From Vreelandella nanhaiensis (GTDB lineage: Bacteria; Pseudomonadota; Gammaproteobacteria; Pseudomonadales; Halomonadaceae): a stretch of DNA of 64,000 nt. Location of the stretch: assembly GCF_003990185.1 (NCBI RefSeq), contig NZ_RZHF01000008.1:171452-235451 (forward strand). Direction: 5' to 3'. The notes beneath the pieces are model-generated. The model saw nothing but the letters and a program-made list of their open reading frames with translations, was not told the origin of the DNA and ran no database searches. Of the stretch, positions 42,686 to 51,346 are shown in pieces. Each line of letters opens with the position of its first letter. Position 1 is the stretch's first letter. The position numbers and the translations under genes are program-made.

Positions 42686-44101
42686 ATGACTCTTCCTTCG
42701 GACCCAGTCGCGTCACTGGGCATCGCTGGGTTCGCTGATGCATTGCGCCGAAGTGAGATCACTTCGGAGCAAGCGGTGAGTGCGTACTTAGCCCGTATCG
42801 AAATATTGGATCCGTTGCTCTGTGCCTATGAAACAGTGGATGCCTGCCGCGCTCTAGCCACAGCACGCGCCATGGATACGCTATTGGCCAACGGAGTCGA
42901 CTTGGGCCCGCTGATGGGGCTGCCGGTCTCGGTTAAGGATCTCTTTGTTATTGATGGACTGACCCCGCATGCTGGCTCCAATCTGCCAATTCAGGACAAA
43001 CTGGGCACGCAAGAAGGAACCTTTATTCGTGCGTTGAAGTCGTCGGGTTGCATAATTCTTGGAACCACGCGGATGGTAGAATTTGCACTCGGGATTACGG
43101 GATACTCCTTATCTCGTGGCACTCCCTGGAATCCATGGGATGACCAGCAGCATAGGCTTCCTGGGGGTTCAAGTTCAGGCGCAGGAGTCGCACTAGCCTC
43201 GGGGTTATGCGGATTATCTATCGGTAGCGATACAGGAGGATCGGTCAGAGTACCAGCAGCGATGTGCGGCTTGTTCGGCTTAAAGACCACGAAGGGGCTA
43301 TGGCCTACTGATGGTGCCTTTCCCTTAGAGCCTCATACCGACTCCATAGGCTTACTCACTAGGACCGCTCAGGATGCTGCCATTGCATTCAATGCGTTGA
43401 ATGCCAGAATCAACCCGTCATCACAAACCCATCATGCTTCGATAACCCCTGGTCAGCTAACGTTGGGCGTGCCAGACAATTACTTCCTTGATGGCGTCGA
43501 TGTGGAAATGAAAAGCGCGTTTGAACATGCCCTTTCAGTGTTTAAAGCGAGCGATGTAAAGCAGCTTTCTCTGCATGTACCAGATGTGGATGGACGCGAA
43601 CGCTATTTCCCTGTTGCCATGCCCGCACACTTACTCTCATGGTTGGGAGAAAAGTTCTTTCTGGAACATCAGGAACTCATAGATCCCATTATTCGTGCAC
43701 GTATTGAAAAAGGTATTGGCTTCAAGGCTCATCACTACTTAATGCTGGCGGAAGAACGACGCCGTCATATTGATGCCGCTAAATCATTGTTTGATCACGT
43801 CGATGTGATTGTTAGCCCTACTACACAAGCGCCTCCGCAGAAGCTGAGTGAACTAGAGGATTCTAACATAGCGATGCAGGCTGCAATGGGTATGACGCGC
43901 AACACCCAACCCGCCAATTATTTTGATTGGTGCTCCGTTACCCTGCCAATGGGGACAAATTCAGATGGTTTGCCATTTGGCTTGCAATTAAATGGCTCAG
44001 GAAGTGACGATTCTAGGCTATTAGCCATTGCCGTCGCTCTAGAAGCTCTTCTTGATCCAGCAGTACGCCCCAAACCCTTTCGTGGCTATAAGCTTCGTTG
44101 A
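42686..44101 (+). CDS. Amidase-signature-family hydrolase
   Basis: 471 residues. The Ser-cisSer-Lys triad is visible: Lys84 in GLPVSVKDLF, the cis-Ser in PGGSSSGAG (about 162-163) and the nucleophile Ser186 in GSDTGGSVRVPAAM. The C-terminal part ends with SVTLPMGTNSDGLPFGLQL. AAGGAG precedes the ATG. It hydrolyses an amide to acid and ammonia in the cytoplasm. Divergence from a HAAT transporter suggests the imported compound is its substrate. A link to the phthalate pathway (for example a phthalamate) is possible but unsupported by sequence. The IS5 remnant starts only 13 bases after its stop. Confidence 0.9.
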   Translation: MTLPSDPVASLGIAGFADALRRSEITSEQAVSAYLARIEILDPLLCAYETVDACRALATARAMDTLLANGVDLGPLMGLPVSVKDLFVIDGLTPHAGSNLPIQDKLGTQEGTFIRALKSSGCIILGTTRMVEFALGITGYSLSRGTPWNPWDDQQHRLPGGSSSGAGVALASGLCGLSIGSDTGGSVRVPAAMCGLFGLKTTKGLWPTDGAFPLEPHTDSIGLLTRTAQDAAIAFNALNARINPSSQTHHASITPGQLTLGVPDNYFLDGVDVEMKSAFEHALSVFKASDVKQLSLHVPDVDGRERYFPVAMPAHLLSWLGEKFFLEHQELIDPIIRARIEKGIGFKAHHYLMLAEERRRHIDAAKSLFDHVDVIVSPTTQAPPQKLSELEDSNIAMQAAMGMTRNTQPANYFDWCSVTLPMGTNSDGLPFGLQLNGSGSDDSRLLAIAVALEALLDPAVRPKPFRGYKLR

Positions 44102-44114
44102 GTAAGTTGATACT

Positions 44115-45017
44115 GGTTCTGTCTGAAAAGTCATGATTGCTATGCTCTCCCTACTGATTGGAGGGGAGAGTGTCATGACAGGCCGTTACGAACTTTCCGA
44201 CCAGCGCTGGCAGATGATTAAAGATATCGTTTCTCCTCCTCAGACCATGGGGCGCCCTCGGCGGAATGATCACCAGATGCTTAATGGAATCCTGTGGATT
44301 CTCTGCTCCGGTGCTCAATGGCGCGATCTACCAGAGCGTTACGGCCCATGGAAGACGGTATTGCAGTGTTTTCGACAATGGCGTATTGATGGTACCTTTG
44401 ACCAGGTTCTGACACGACTTCACCTTCGAGAAGATGGATTGATGGATCTCGATACGTGGATGGTGGATTGAACCACCATCAAGGCGACCCGATCTGCCAG
44501 CAGTGCTGGTAAAAGAGGGATCGGTAGAACCGCTTGACCATGCGCTCGGCCGCAGCCGTGGCGGGCTGAGCACTAAAATACATCTACTAGGCGATAGTCA
44601 GGGTTTTCCCTTACCTTCTCTTTGTCCGCAGGCCAACGGGCCGGCTCCGCTTATCTGACTGAGCTACTTGAGAAGGTTCGATTGCCAAGCCGTTCGGGGC
44701 GCCCTCGCAAACGTAGCCGTTATATCGTGGCTGACAAAGGTTACGACAGTGACGCATTGCGACGTTACTGCACTCGTTACGGCATGCGCCCGATCATTCC
44801 TCGACGCCGCCTGCATAGGCGCCCGCGTCCGGGTCTGCCATATCAATTCGATCGATCGACATATCGTCAACGCAACGTAGTAGAGCGATTGTTTGGCTGG
44901 CTGAAGGAAAAGCGTCGGCTAAATACCCGTTATGACAAGCTGGCCAGTAGCTTCAGGACGATGGTGACGCTAGCTTGTATCAAACGATGCATGAGAGCCG
45001 ACTTTTCAGACAGAACT
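44115..45017 (+). mobile_element. Decayed IS5-family insertion sequence with terminal inverted repeats
   Basis: The ends are GTTCTGTCTGAAAAGTC (44116-44132) and its exact complement (45000-45016). The transposase starts at ATG 44175 (MTGRYELSDQRWQMIKDIV, GAQWRDLPERYGPW). It stops at a TGA (44469-44471) in what should read DSTTIKATRSAS. The protein then resumes after two further frame changes (about 44520-44540 and about 44611) with GRSRGGLSTKIHLLGDSQGF, LSAGQRAGSAYLTEL, ADKGYDSDALRR and RNVVERLFGWLKEKRRLNTR. One nonsense and two indel lesions make it inactive, unlike a programmed frameshift. No target duplication is obvious. Confidence 0.85.
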
Positions 45018-45288
45018 TAGGTGTTTGATCCCGTGAAGTAATGGTTTGGATCATCATAAAATCTTTCGGGTTCTTTTTGCCATTGCTCAAGGATAAATTC
45101 AATCGGTGTTTTGCCCTTGAGTGCTCTCAGTGGTCGGGCGCTATTATAGGCCCATAGATAATCTTTCAGGTGGGATTGAAGCTGGCCTAACGAGGTGTAA
45201 TGGAAGGCTCGAACCGTCGCTTCTTTGATGGTGCGGTTCATTCGCTCCACTTGACCGTTGGTCCAAGGGTGGAACGGTTTCGTCGCGA
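45017..45288 (-). mobile_element. IS481-family transposase C-terminal fragment
   Basis: About 90 residues starting at ATKPFHPWTNGQVERMNRTIKE and running through RALKGKTPIEFILEQWQKEP to FTGSNT and a stop. This is the end of the integrase core and C-terminus of IS481 transposases. Its upstream part has been replaced by IS30 sequence at about 45285-45290. The IS5 right end touches its stop codon. Confidence 0.8.
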
Positions 45289-45740
45289 CTGCGCGGGCGT
45301 CGCTTACCATGTCCCTGGCGTAGGCAAGTGATGAGTTCTTTCTTGAGCGAGCCACGGGGCATCACATAAAGCGCATTGTAGATAGTCTCATGCGAGACGT
45401 GGCGTTTTGGGTCATGGGGGTACATACGCTTCAGTGTGAGGGCGATTTGGCGTGGTGACCAGTACTTGCACAGCAAGTAGGTCACTAGCCCGAACAGCTG
45501 GCTATCCGGATGCAGCTTTGGTGTGCGGCGTGCTCGTCGCCGGGTTATGTGGGCTCGAAACCCTGCAAGACTGGCGTCGTACCCCTTTTCAGCAGTGATC
45601 GTGTGACGAGCTATCTCATGCGATACAGTACTCACAGAGCGGTCAAGGTGGCGAGCGATGTCACGCAACGAGTGATTCGCGTGCATTAACATGATGGCAG
45701 CCCGTTCTTCGGCGGAAAGAAGGTGGTATTGAAGAGTCAT
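45285..45740 (-). mobile_element. IS30-family transposase N-terminal fragment
   Basis: About 150 residues beginning MTLQYHLLSAEERAAIMLM, with the IS30 HTH (SLRDIARHLDRSVSTVSHEI), CKYWSPRQIALTL and HVSHETIYNALYVMPRGSLK up to RRPRSRDE. The catalytic half is absent. The frame reads on into out-of-frame IS481 sequence. It is not the missing half of the IS30 relic at 14108, since it runs in the same orientation some 31 kb away and its identity to it cannot be judged. 45741-45918 contains no gene; GTGTTGCACTTGGT near 45760 may be an IS30 end. Confidence 0.82.
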
Positions 45741-45918
45741 GGGGATAGCTTACCAAGTGAGTCAGGTGTTGCACTTGGTTATTGAGACCGCTCTACGTTG
45801 CGAGATATCTTGCATAAAAAATGAATACCTGTAATGTGAAAATGTTCAATAACAACACCTTCACGCCTTGCTCTGTCACGCTCAAGCCAAGTGCATAACC
45901 GCCAATGCGAGGATAGGG

Positions 45919-46824
45919 ATGAGAAAGCGAATGCCCTCTACCAATGCGCTACGCGCATTCGAAACCATAATGAAAAGAAAGTCGGTGAAGGATGCCGCTG
46001 ACGAAATATCGCTGACCCCGCAAGCAGTCAGGTACCAGATCAAAATGTTGGAGGAGTTGATCGGCTATGAACTTTTCATACGCAATGGCAATCGACTGGA
46101 CCCCACCCTCAAGGCCATGGAACTGCTTGGCTACATAACACAGAGCCTCGACGTCCTAGAGGAAGGGTTGAATGCCTTGGATAAAGACAGTAACAAGCTC
46201 TATCTGCATGTATCACCCTATTATGCCAACAACATATTGATTCCCCAGCTTCATGAATTTACAGAACAACACCCCAATATCGACCTGCGTATATCTATCG
46301 GCGCAGAGAACAACGATTTCGACACCAAGGACATCGATATCGCAATACAGTGGGGCTATGGGCAATGGAGCGGTTTCCAGGCCGAACCACTGATGAACGA
46401 TCTCAAAATCATTGCGGCAACCCCGGACCTACTAAAGAAACAGCCAATAGAAAGCATCAAAGACTTGATGGCACACCGTCTAATTTCCCCTTGGGTCCGA
46501 AATACTCTCTGGCAGGATATCTTCGACATGCTGGATACCCAGCAGGAAATGATGAAAGAGGAATTTCTCTATCTACATGACAACGAGGCCATCTATAAGG
46601 CAACGCTTTCTGGCATGGGAGTGGGGCTGGTATCCAGGCCCGAGGCGATAGAAGCAGTTACAGCAGGAGACTTGGTCGCACCCTTGGGTATTGACTTGCT
46701 CAGCCAACTTCCTGACCACAAGATTCCCAAGTTCTACCTCATAAGACAGAACAATAAAGAAGAGAGCCCGCTGGTGAAGCACTTCACACAGTGGGCTAAA
46801 GAAAGCTCAAGATCACAGAAGTAG
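45919..46824 (+). CDS. LysR-family transcriptional regulator (GcvA-like)
   Basis: 301 residues from the ATG at 45919, which has GAGGATAGGG before it. The frame opens at 45868. The helix-turn-helix is in ALRAFETIMKRKSVKDAADE and LTPQAVRYQIKMLEE, matching the GcvA/TrpI subgroup. The effector domain has VSPYYANNILIPQLHEF and MGVGLVSRPEAIEAV. It ends 5 bases before the convergent DctM gene. It is the only regulator near the TRAP/HyuAB operon and probably controls it. Confidence 0.9.
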   Translation: MRKRMPSTNALRAFETIMKRKSVKDAADEISLTPQAVRYQIKMLEELIGYELFIRNGNRLDPTLKAMELLGYITQSLDVLEEGLNALDKDSNKLYLHVSPYYANNILIPQLHEFTEQHPNIDLRISIGAENNDFDTKDIDIAIQWGYGQWSGFQAEPLMNDLKIIAATPDLLKKQPIESIKDLMAHRLISPWVRNTLWQDIFDMLDTQQEMMKEEFLYLHDNEAIYKATLSGMGVGLVSRPEAIEAVTAGDLVAPLGIDLLSQLPDHKIPKFYLIRQNNKEESPLVKHFTQWAKESSRSQK

Positions 46825-46829
46825 CCGGA

Positions 46830-48134
46830 CTACATCAAACTAGGCAACCAAGTCACAATACTTGGGAACATGACCAAAATGAGTGCGGCAAGACAAAGAA
46901 TAAGAAAGAACGGCACCGCGGCAAGCGTGACTTGCCAGATATTTCTTCCCGTAATCGACTGCAACACGAAAAGATTGAACCCCACTGGGGGGGTAATCTG
47001 TGCCATCTCGATTATTACCACTGCATAGATTCCGAACCATAACAGATCAATGCCGGCTGATTGCAGCATCGGCAAGACGACGGCACTGCTGATAACCAGT
47101 ATCGAGATACCTTCAAGAAAGCACCCCAATACGATGAAGAAAATTGTCAACACGAATATCAGCATGTACGGAGAAAGCTCGAGGGCATTCACCATCTGTG
47201 CCAGATACAGAGGAATCCCGATAAAGGAAAACGCCGAAGAAAGCACGGCCGCGGAGGCCACGATGAATGCGATCATGCAGGCAATACGTGTTGCCCCGAG
47301 AAGACTTTCTACAAAGGTCTGCCAACTCAATGATCCCGTCAGGTAGGCGATCGTCAGCGCACCAATTACGCCAAAGGTGGCCGACTCCGTCGGTGTAGCG
47401 ATACCCGCGTAAATGGAGCCAATCACAGCAACGATCAGGAGCAAAATAGGCAAGAGTCCCAGGGATGCGCTGAGCCGCTGCATCATGCTCACCCTTGGCT
47501 CACGTGCCGGCATCTTATCGGAGTTGAATAGAGCCCAGAGGGCTATATAAGCCATGAACAGTAACACCAGCATCAATCCAGGCAATATCCCCGCCATGAA
47601 CAGTCTGGCCACGGACTGCTGGGCCATCACTCCATAGACTATCAGTACAATAGAAGGTGGGATCAGTAGCCCCAATGTCGCCGAACCGGCCAGGGTGCCT
47701 ATCATCAGGCGGTCATTGTACTTGCGCTCTTTCAGCTCCGCCATGCTCATGCGACCCACGGTGGCGGCGGTAACTGCCGAAGAGCCGGCAACGGCCGCCA
47801 TGATACCACAACCCAATACATTGACATGTAAGAGCCTGCCAGGGAGCCAGCCCACCCAAGGGGCAAGGCCATTGAACATTTGTCGAGAGAGCTTGGTGCG
47901 AAACAGTATCTCGCCCATCCAAATGAACAGCGGCAACGCTGTCATCGGCCATGCTCCACTCGCCTCCCATATCTTGCCGATTACCAGATCTCCAAGAGGC
48001 ACGGGGGTAAAGATGGCCAACGCGCCGATGCCAATTCCCGCCAAGCTCACGGCCACCCATACGCCCGACCCCAGCAAGGTGATCAGCGCCACCAGGACAA
48101 AACCTAGTGCTATCAGTGTAGAATCCATGGTCAC
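46830..48134 (-). CDS. dctM: TRAP transporter large permease (DctM family)
   Basis: 434 residues, about 12 membrane segments. DctM signatures are MTALPLFIWMGEILFRTKLS, GSATLGLLIPPSIVLIVYGV and the late MAQITPPVGFNLFVLQSITG. It pairs with the small permease encoded 19 bases upstream. It is the distal gene of the operon hyuA-hyuB-dctP-dctQ-dctM. Inferred cargo: the cyclic amide, ketone or lactam-type compound processed by HyuAB. Confidence 0.94.
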   Translation of the reverse strand: MTMDSTLIALGFVLVALITLLGSGVWVAVSLAGIGIGALAIFTPVPLGDLVIGKIWEASGAWPMTALPLFIWMGEILFRTKLSRQMFNGLAPWVGWLPGRLLHVNVLGCGIMAAVAGSSAVTAATVGRMSMAELKERKYNDRLMIGTLAGSATLGLLIPPSIVLIVYGVMAQQSVARLFMAGILPGLMLVLLFMAYIALWALFNSDKMPAREPRVSMMQRLSASLGLLPILLLIVAVIGSIYAGIATPTESATFGVIGALTIAYLTGSLSWQTFVESLLGATRIACMIAFIVASAAVLSSAFSFIGIPLYLAQMVNALELSPYMLIFVLTIFFIVLGCFLEGISILVISSAVVLPMLQSAGIDLLWFGIYAVVIIEMAQITPPVGFNLFVLQSITGRNIWQVTLAAVPFFLILCLAALILVMFPSIVTWLPSLM

Positions 48135-48153
48135 CTCAATCTAAAGGCATGCA

Positions 48154-48651
48154 TTACGATGCATGAGCGGAACGGTAAGAAACCTCACGTTTCATCAGCA
48201 CACCGATTAGATCATCCAGTACGGCGACTGTCAGGACAGCAAGCCCAATCACCATGCCCGTCTGGGGTATCCACAGGGGAATGGCCATCAATCCGGGACT
48301 CACCTCATCGAAGACATACCCCTGCCAGGTGAAAATGGCGGCCTTCCAAGTGAGCCAGGAAAGAATAACGAAGGAGCACAGACACACCCACGCTTCAAGA
48401 AAGCGTTTCGGCCTCGGCGGCAGAGAATCGATCACCAGCGTGACACGGACATGTGCACCATGCCGCATCGAGTAGCCCAGTCCCAGGAAGGTTGACGCCG
48501 CCAAGCAGAAGCCGGCGAACCCGGTCGCATCGACCGTATACCCCAACTGTCTGCCGACTACCTGCGCGGCGATCGAAAGGCCGATGGCGGCGAGAAAAGA
48601 AGCCGCCAAGCCGCCTGATAGTCGGTATAGACCATCAAGGAAAATTCTCAT
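48154..48651 (-). CDS. dctQ: TRAP transporter small permease (DctQ family)
   Basis: 165 residues with four predicted membrane helices (about 10-33, 45-62, 87-107 and 128-150). The conserved segment is GLGYSMRHGAHVRVTLVIDSL. The ATG at 48651 is followed by RIFLDGLYRL. It lies 12 bases after the binding-protein gene and forms the membrane complex with the adjacent DctM. Confidence 0.92.
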   Translation of the reverse strand: MRIFLDGLYRLSGGLAASFLAAIGLSIAAQVVGRQLGYTVDATGFAGFCLAASTFLGLGYSMRHGAHVRVTLVIDSLPPRPKRFLEAWVCLCSFVILSWLTWKAAIFTWQGYVFDEVSPGLMAIPLWIPQTGMVIGLAVLTVAVLDDLIGVLMKREVSYRSAHAS

Positions 48652-48663
48652 GATGCTTTTTCC

Positions 48664-49662
48664 TTATTCTGCGCTATCGCGCCACTCAACGTAGGTATCA
48701 ATGATCTGATTGGCCTCATCGCTGGCATCCTGACGCCACTCGGCAAGTATCTCCTCGCCTACGTCGTTGATCGCAGCCTGCAACTCATCAGATGCCTGGC
48801 TTACCGTAACCCCATGCTCATCCAGTACGTCATTGTTATCGGTAGAACGCTCTTGGCTCATTTCCCAGCCACGCTCATGGGCGTTACGCGCCGCTTCGCT
48901 TACCACTTGTTGTAACTCGTCATCCAAAGCGTCGAGTGCAGCGGGATTGATGATGAGGGCGTTGATGTTGTGCATCGTGCCGGTATAAGTGAAATGATCC
49001 ACGTAGTCCCATACCTGGACATCGATACCGGTCTGGGCGCTAGTGAACAGTGAGTCGATCATATTGGTCGAGAATGCCTGAGGCACCTCGGAAAAAGGCA
49101 GAATCGTGGCATTGAAGCCCAGTTCCTGAGCCATCTGCTGGGTCGGTTGGGAGTAAATCCGAATGGACATGCCATCGATATCGTCCGTCGACTCGATCGG
49201 TTTATCGGCAAAGAAACCTTGGCCAGGCCATGAGACATAGGCCAGCGGCAAGATACCCTGTTCGGCCATCACCTCTTCGTAGTAAGGCTGCAGTAGCTCA
49301 TTGAGTCGGTAGCCTTCTTCATAGGTAGTTGCCAGGCCCGGCAGGCTATCAATACGAAACACGGGGTGTTCATTACTATACGCCCCCAGACGAACCTCAC
49401 CGAGTTGCACTACGCCGCGCTGCACGGAGCGCTTGATTTCGTCATGGCTCACCAAGGTACCGTTGCTGCGCATATCGATTTTGATACGTCCGTCGCTGTT
49501 CTTTTCCACTTCTTCAACGAATTCGCGCAGATTTTGTGAGAAGAAACTATCGTCAGGATATCCGGTCGCCATCATCCAGTTGGTGTTTGCCTGTAGCGAG
49601 GGAATGTAGATCATTCCTACAGTCGCAATAACTGGTACCAGGTAGGTATTCTTATAATTCAT
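48664..49662 (-). CDS. dctP: TRAP transporter substrate-binding protein (DctP family)
   Basis: 332 residues from the ATG at 49662 (GGAG 8 bases upstream; a TTG at 49668 is also in frame). The signal peptide ends near SLQA (about residue 26). DctP features include NGTLVSHDEIKRSVQRGVVQLGEV and SIRIYSQPTQQMAQELGFNA, whose Arg binds the carboxylate, and AFSTNMIDSLFTSAQTGID. The mature protein is acidic. It follows hyuB by about 40 bases. Confidence 0.92.
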   Translation of the reverse strand: MNYKNTYLVPVIATVGMIYIPSLQANTNWMMATGYPDDSFFSQNLREFVEEVEKNSDGRIKIDMRSNGTLVSHDEIKRSVQRGVVQLGEVRLGAYSNEHPVFRIDSLPGLATTYEEGYRLNELLQPYYEEVMAEQGILPLAYVSWPGQGFFADKPIESTDDIDGMSIRIYSQPTQQMAQELGFNATILPFSEVPQAFSTNMIDSLFTSAQTGIDVQVWDYVDHFTYTGTMHNINALIINPAALDALDDELQQVVSEAARNAHERGWEMSQERSTDNNDVLDEHGVTVSQASDELQAAINDVGEEILAEWRQDASDEANQIIDTYVEWRDSAE

Positions 49663-49699
49663 CTTCAACTCTCCAACTCTAGGTTGCTTAGTTTTGCTA

Positions 49700-51346
49700 T
49701 CAAGTAGGCTTCAGATAAAGCTCATCTGCAGTCTGCTGAGTGATATACCCATCCTCGATATCTGCGCGTACCGCTTCCTTGTTGCGATCGGTGGCAAGTC
49801 CGTAACCTCCCCCTCCGGGTAATTCGAGGACGACAGTCTCGCCCGGCTCTATAAATTGCAGTCCTTTCGATTTCAGGGGCTTTCCAGACTTCAAGTACAC
49901 ATTCCCGCACGCCCCGGCGTGCCCGCCAGCATGTCCCATGGCCGGATGCCGCACCCGCTCGAACATGGCGTTGAAACTGAAGACATAGCCCTCCTGGGCA
50001 CCGAACTCGATGACCTGTCCCAGGCCGCCCCGGTGTTCACCTGCTCCCCCTGAATCCGGCCTCAGCTCCTTACGCCAGATGATGATAGGGCCCACGCTCT
50101 CGGTAACCTCCACCGGCATGGTATGGACGCCGCTAGGAAATGCTGTGGCGTTAAGACCATCCAAGCCGGGACGCGCTCCGGTACCGCCACTGTTGAACAA
50201 AAGGACTTCTGACGTTTCAGCCTCGTGTACCCCTTGTTTATGCAGACTGACATGCAAGTTCCACAGAGCACTAGCGCCCTCGGCCGGTGCCACATTCCGC
50301 ACGGCTTTCTTGAGCGCCCCTAGCACCAGGTCGGGCACCAGATGTCCAATGGCATGTCGTACCGCCACTGGCGCCGGTCGCTTGGCATTAAGAATGCAGT
50401 TGTCGGGCGCCATTGCCTTGAAAGGCTTCAGCGATGCCCAGTTGTTAGGCACTTGTGGAGCGATGGCGCATTTCAGTCCGTAGCAGCCATAGGCCTTGCT
50501 GTAGACCAGCGGGACGTTGATGCCGAACGAGCTCTGCGGTGAGGAACCGGCAAAGTCCATCAAAATCTCGCCATCGTCTATAGTCAGCGCAACGTTCAGC
50601 TTGAGCGGTTCGTCATATCCATCCGTTGCCATGCTGTAGTCATAAGTGCCTTTGGGCAGCTGTTTGATCTTCTCGATAGTTGCCGCTTCGCTATGTTGAA
50701 AAATGAACTCGGCCACACCCTCGATATCATCCAATCCGAACTCGGCCATCATTTCTAACAGACGCTTTCTACCAGTATCGTTGCAGGCAGCCAATGAATA
50801 GAAGTCCCCAACCACCTGGTCTTTTTCACGTACGTTGTTGGCAAGAATATCGATCAAGTCCTTGTTGACTACTCCTTCATAAAAAAGCTTGGTCAGGGGG
50901 ATCAGCAGGCCTTCTTCGTAGAGGGAGCGACCATCAGGGCCGAAACCTCTCCCTCCAATATCCACCACATGGGCAGTGGAGCCAAAAAATCCCACTAGTT
51001 CATCCCGATTGAACACCGGGGTTATGACCGTGATGTCATGAAGGTGTCCTGTAGCTTTCCAGGGATCATTGGTGACGAAGACATCGCCCGGCTTCATGTC
51101 GTGGTAGCCGAAATGGTCAATGAAGTGAAATACCGACTCGGCCATGGTGTTGACGTGCCCTGGGGTTCCTGTCACCGCTTGAGCGATCAACCGTCCGCGC
51201 TTGTCATAGACCCCTGCCGAAAGATCGCCAGCCTCGCGAACGCTGGTGCAGAAAGCGGTCTTGATCAAGGTGATAGCCTGCTCTTCCACCACCGAGATCA
51301 GGCGGTTCCACATGATTTGTTTGGAAACGTCCAGTTCGACACTCAT
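49700..51346 (-). CDS. hyuB: Hydantoinase B/oxoprolinase family subunit
   Basis: 548 residues, a full HyuB subunit. Diagnostic parts are TAFCTSVREAGDLSAGVYDKR near the N-terminus, VFVTNDPWKATGHLHDITVI, ADVGGRGFGPDGRSLYEEGL-like VDIGGRGFGPDG, and RPDSGGAGEHRGGLGQVIEF near the C-terminus with LPGGGGYG. With HyuA it forms an ATP-dependent enzyme that opens a cyclic imide/lactam or carboxylates a ketone. Its ATG shares a base with the hyuA stop (TGATG), indicating translational coupling. Confidence 0.92.
   Translation of the reverse strand: MSVELDVSKQIMWNRLISVVEEQAITLIKTAFCTSVREAGDLSAGVYDKRGRLIAQAVTGTPGHVNTMAESVFHFIDHFGYHDMKPGDVFVTNDPWKATGHLHDITVITPVFNRDELVGFFGSTAHVVDIGGRGFGPDGRSLYEEGLLIPLTKLFYEGVVNKDLIDILANNVREKDQVVGDFYSLAACNDTGRKRLLEMMAEFGLDDIEGVAEFIFQHSEAATIEKIKQLPKGTYDYSMATDGYDEPLKLNVALTIDDGEILMDFAGSSPQSSFGINVPLVYSKAYGCYGLKCAIAPQVPNNWASLKPFKAMAPDNCILNAKRPAPVAVRHAIGHLVPDLVLGALKKAVRNVAPAEGASALWNLHVSLHKQGVHEAETSEVLLFNSGGTGARPGLDGLNATAFPSGVHTMPVEVTESVGPIIIWRKELRPDSGGAGEHRGGLGQVIEFGAQEGYVFSFNAMFERVRHPAMGHAGGHAGACGNVYLKSGKPLKSKGLQFIEPGETVVLELPGGGGYGLATDRNKEAVRADIEDGYITQQTADELYLKPT

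Noticed and set aside
44469..44630. Programmed ribosomal frameshift in the IS5 transposase
   Set aside because: The first frame ends at a TGA replacing a conserved Ser codon, and two further indels are needed to restore the protein, so this is decay rather than programmed recoding.
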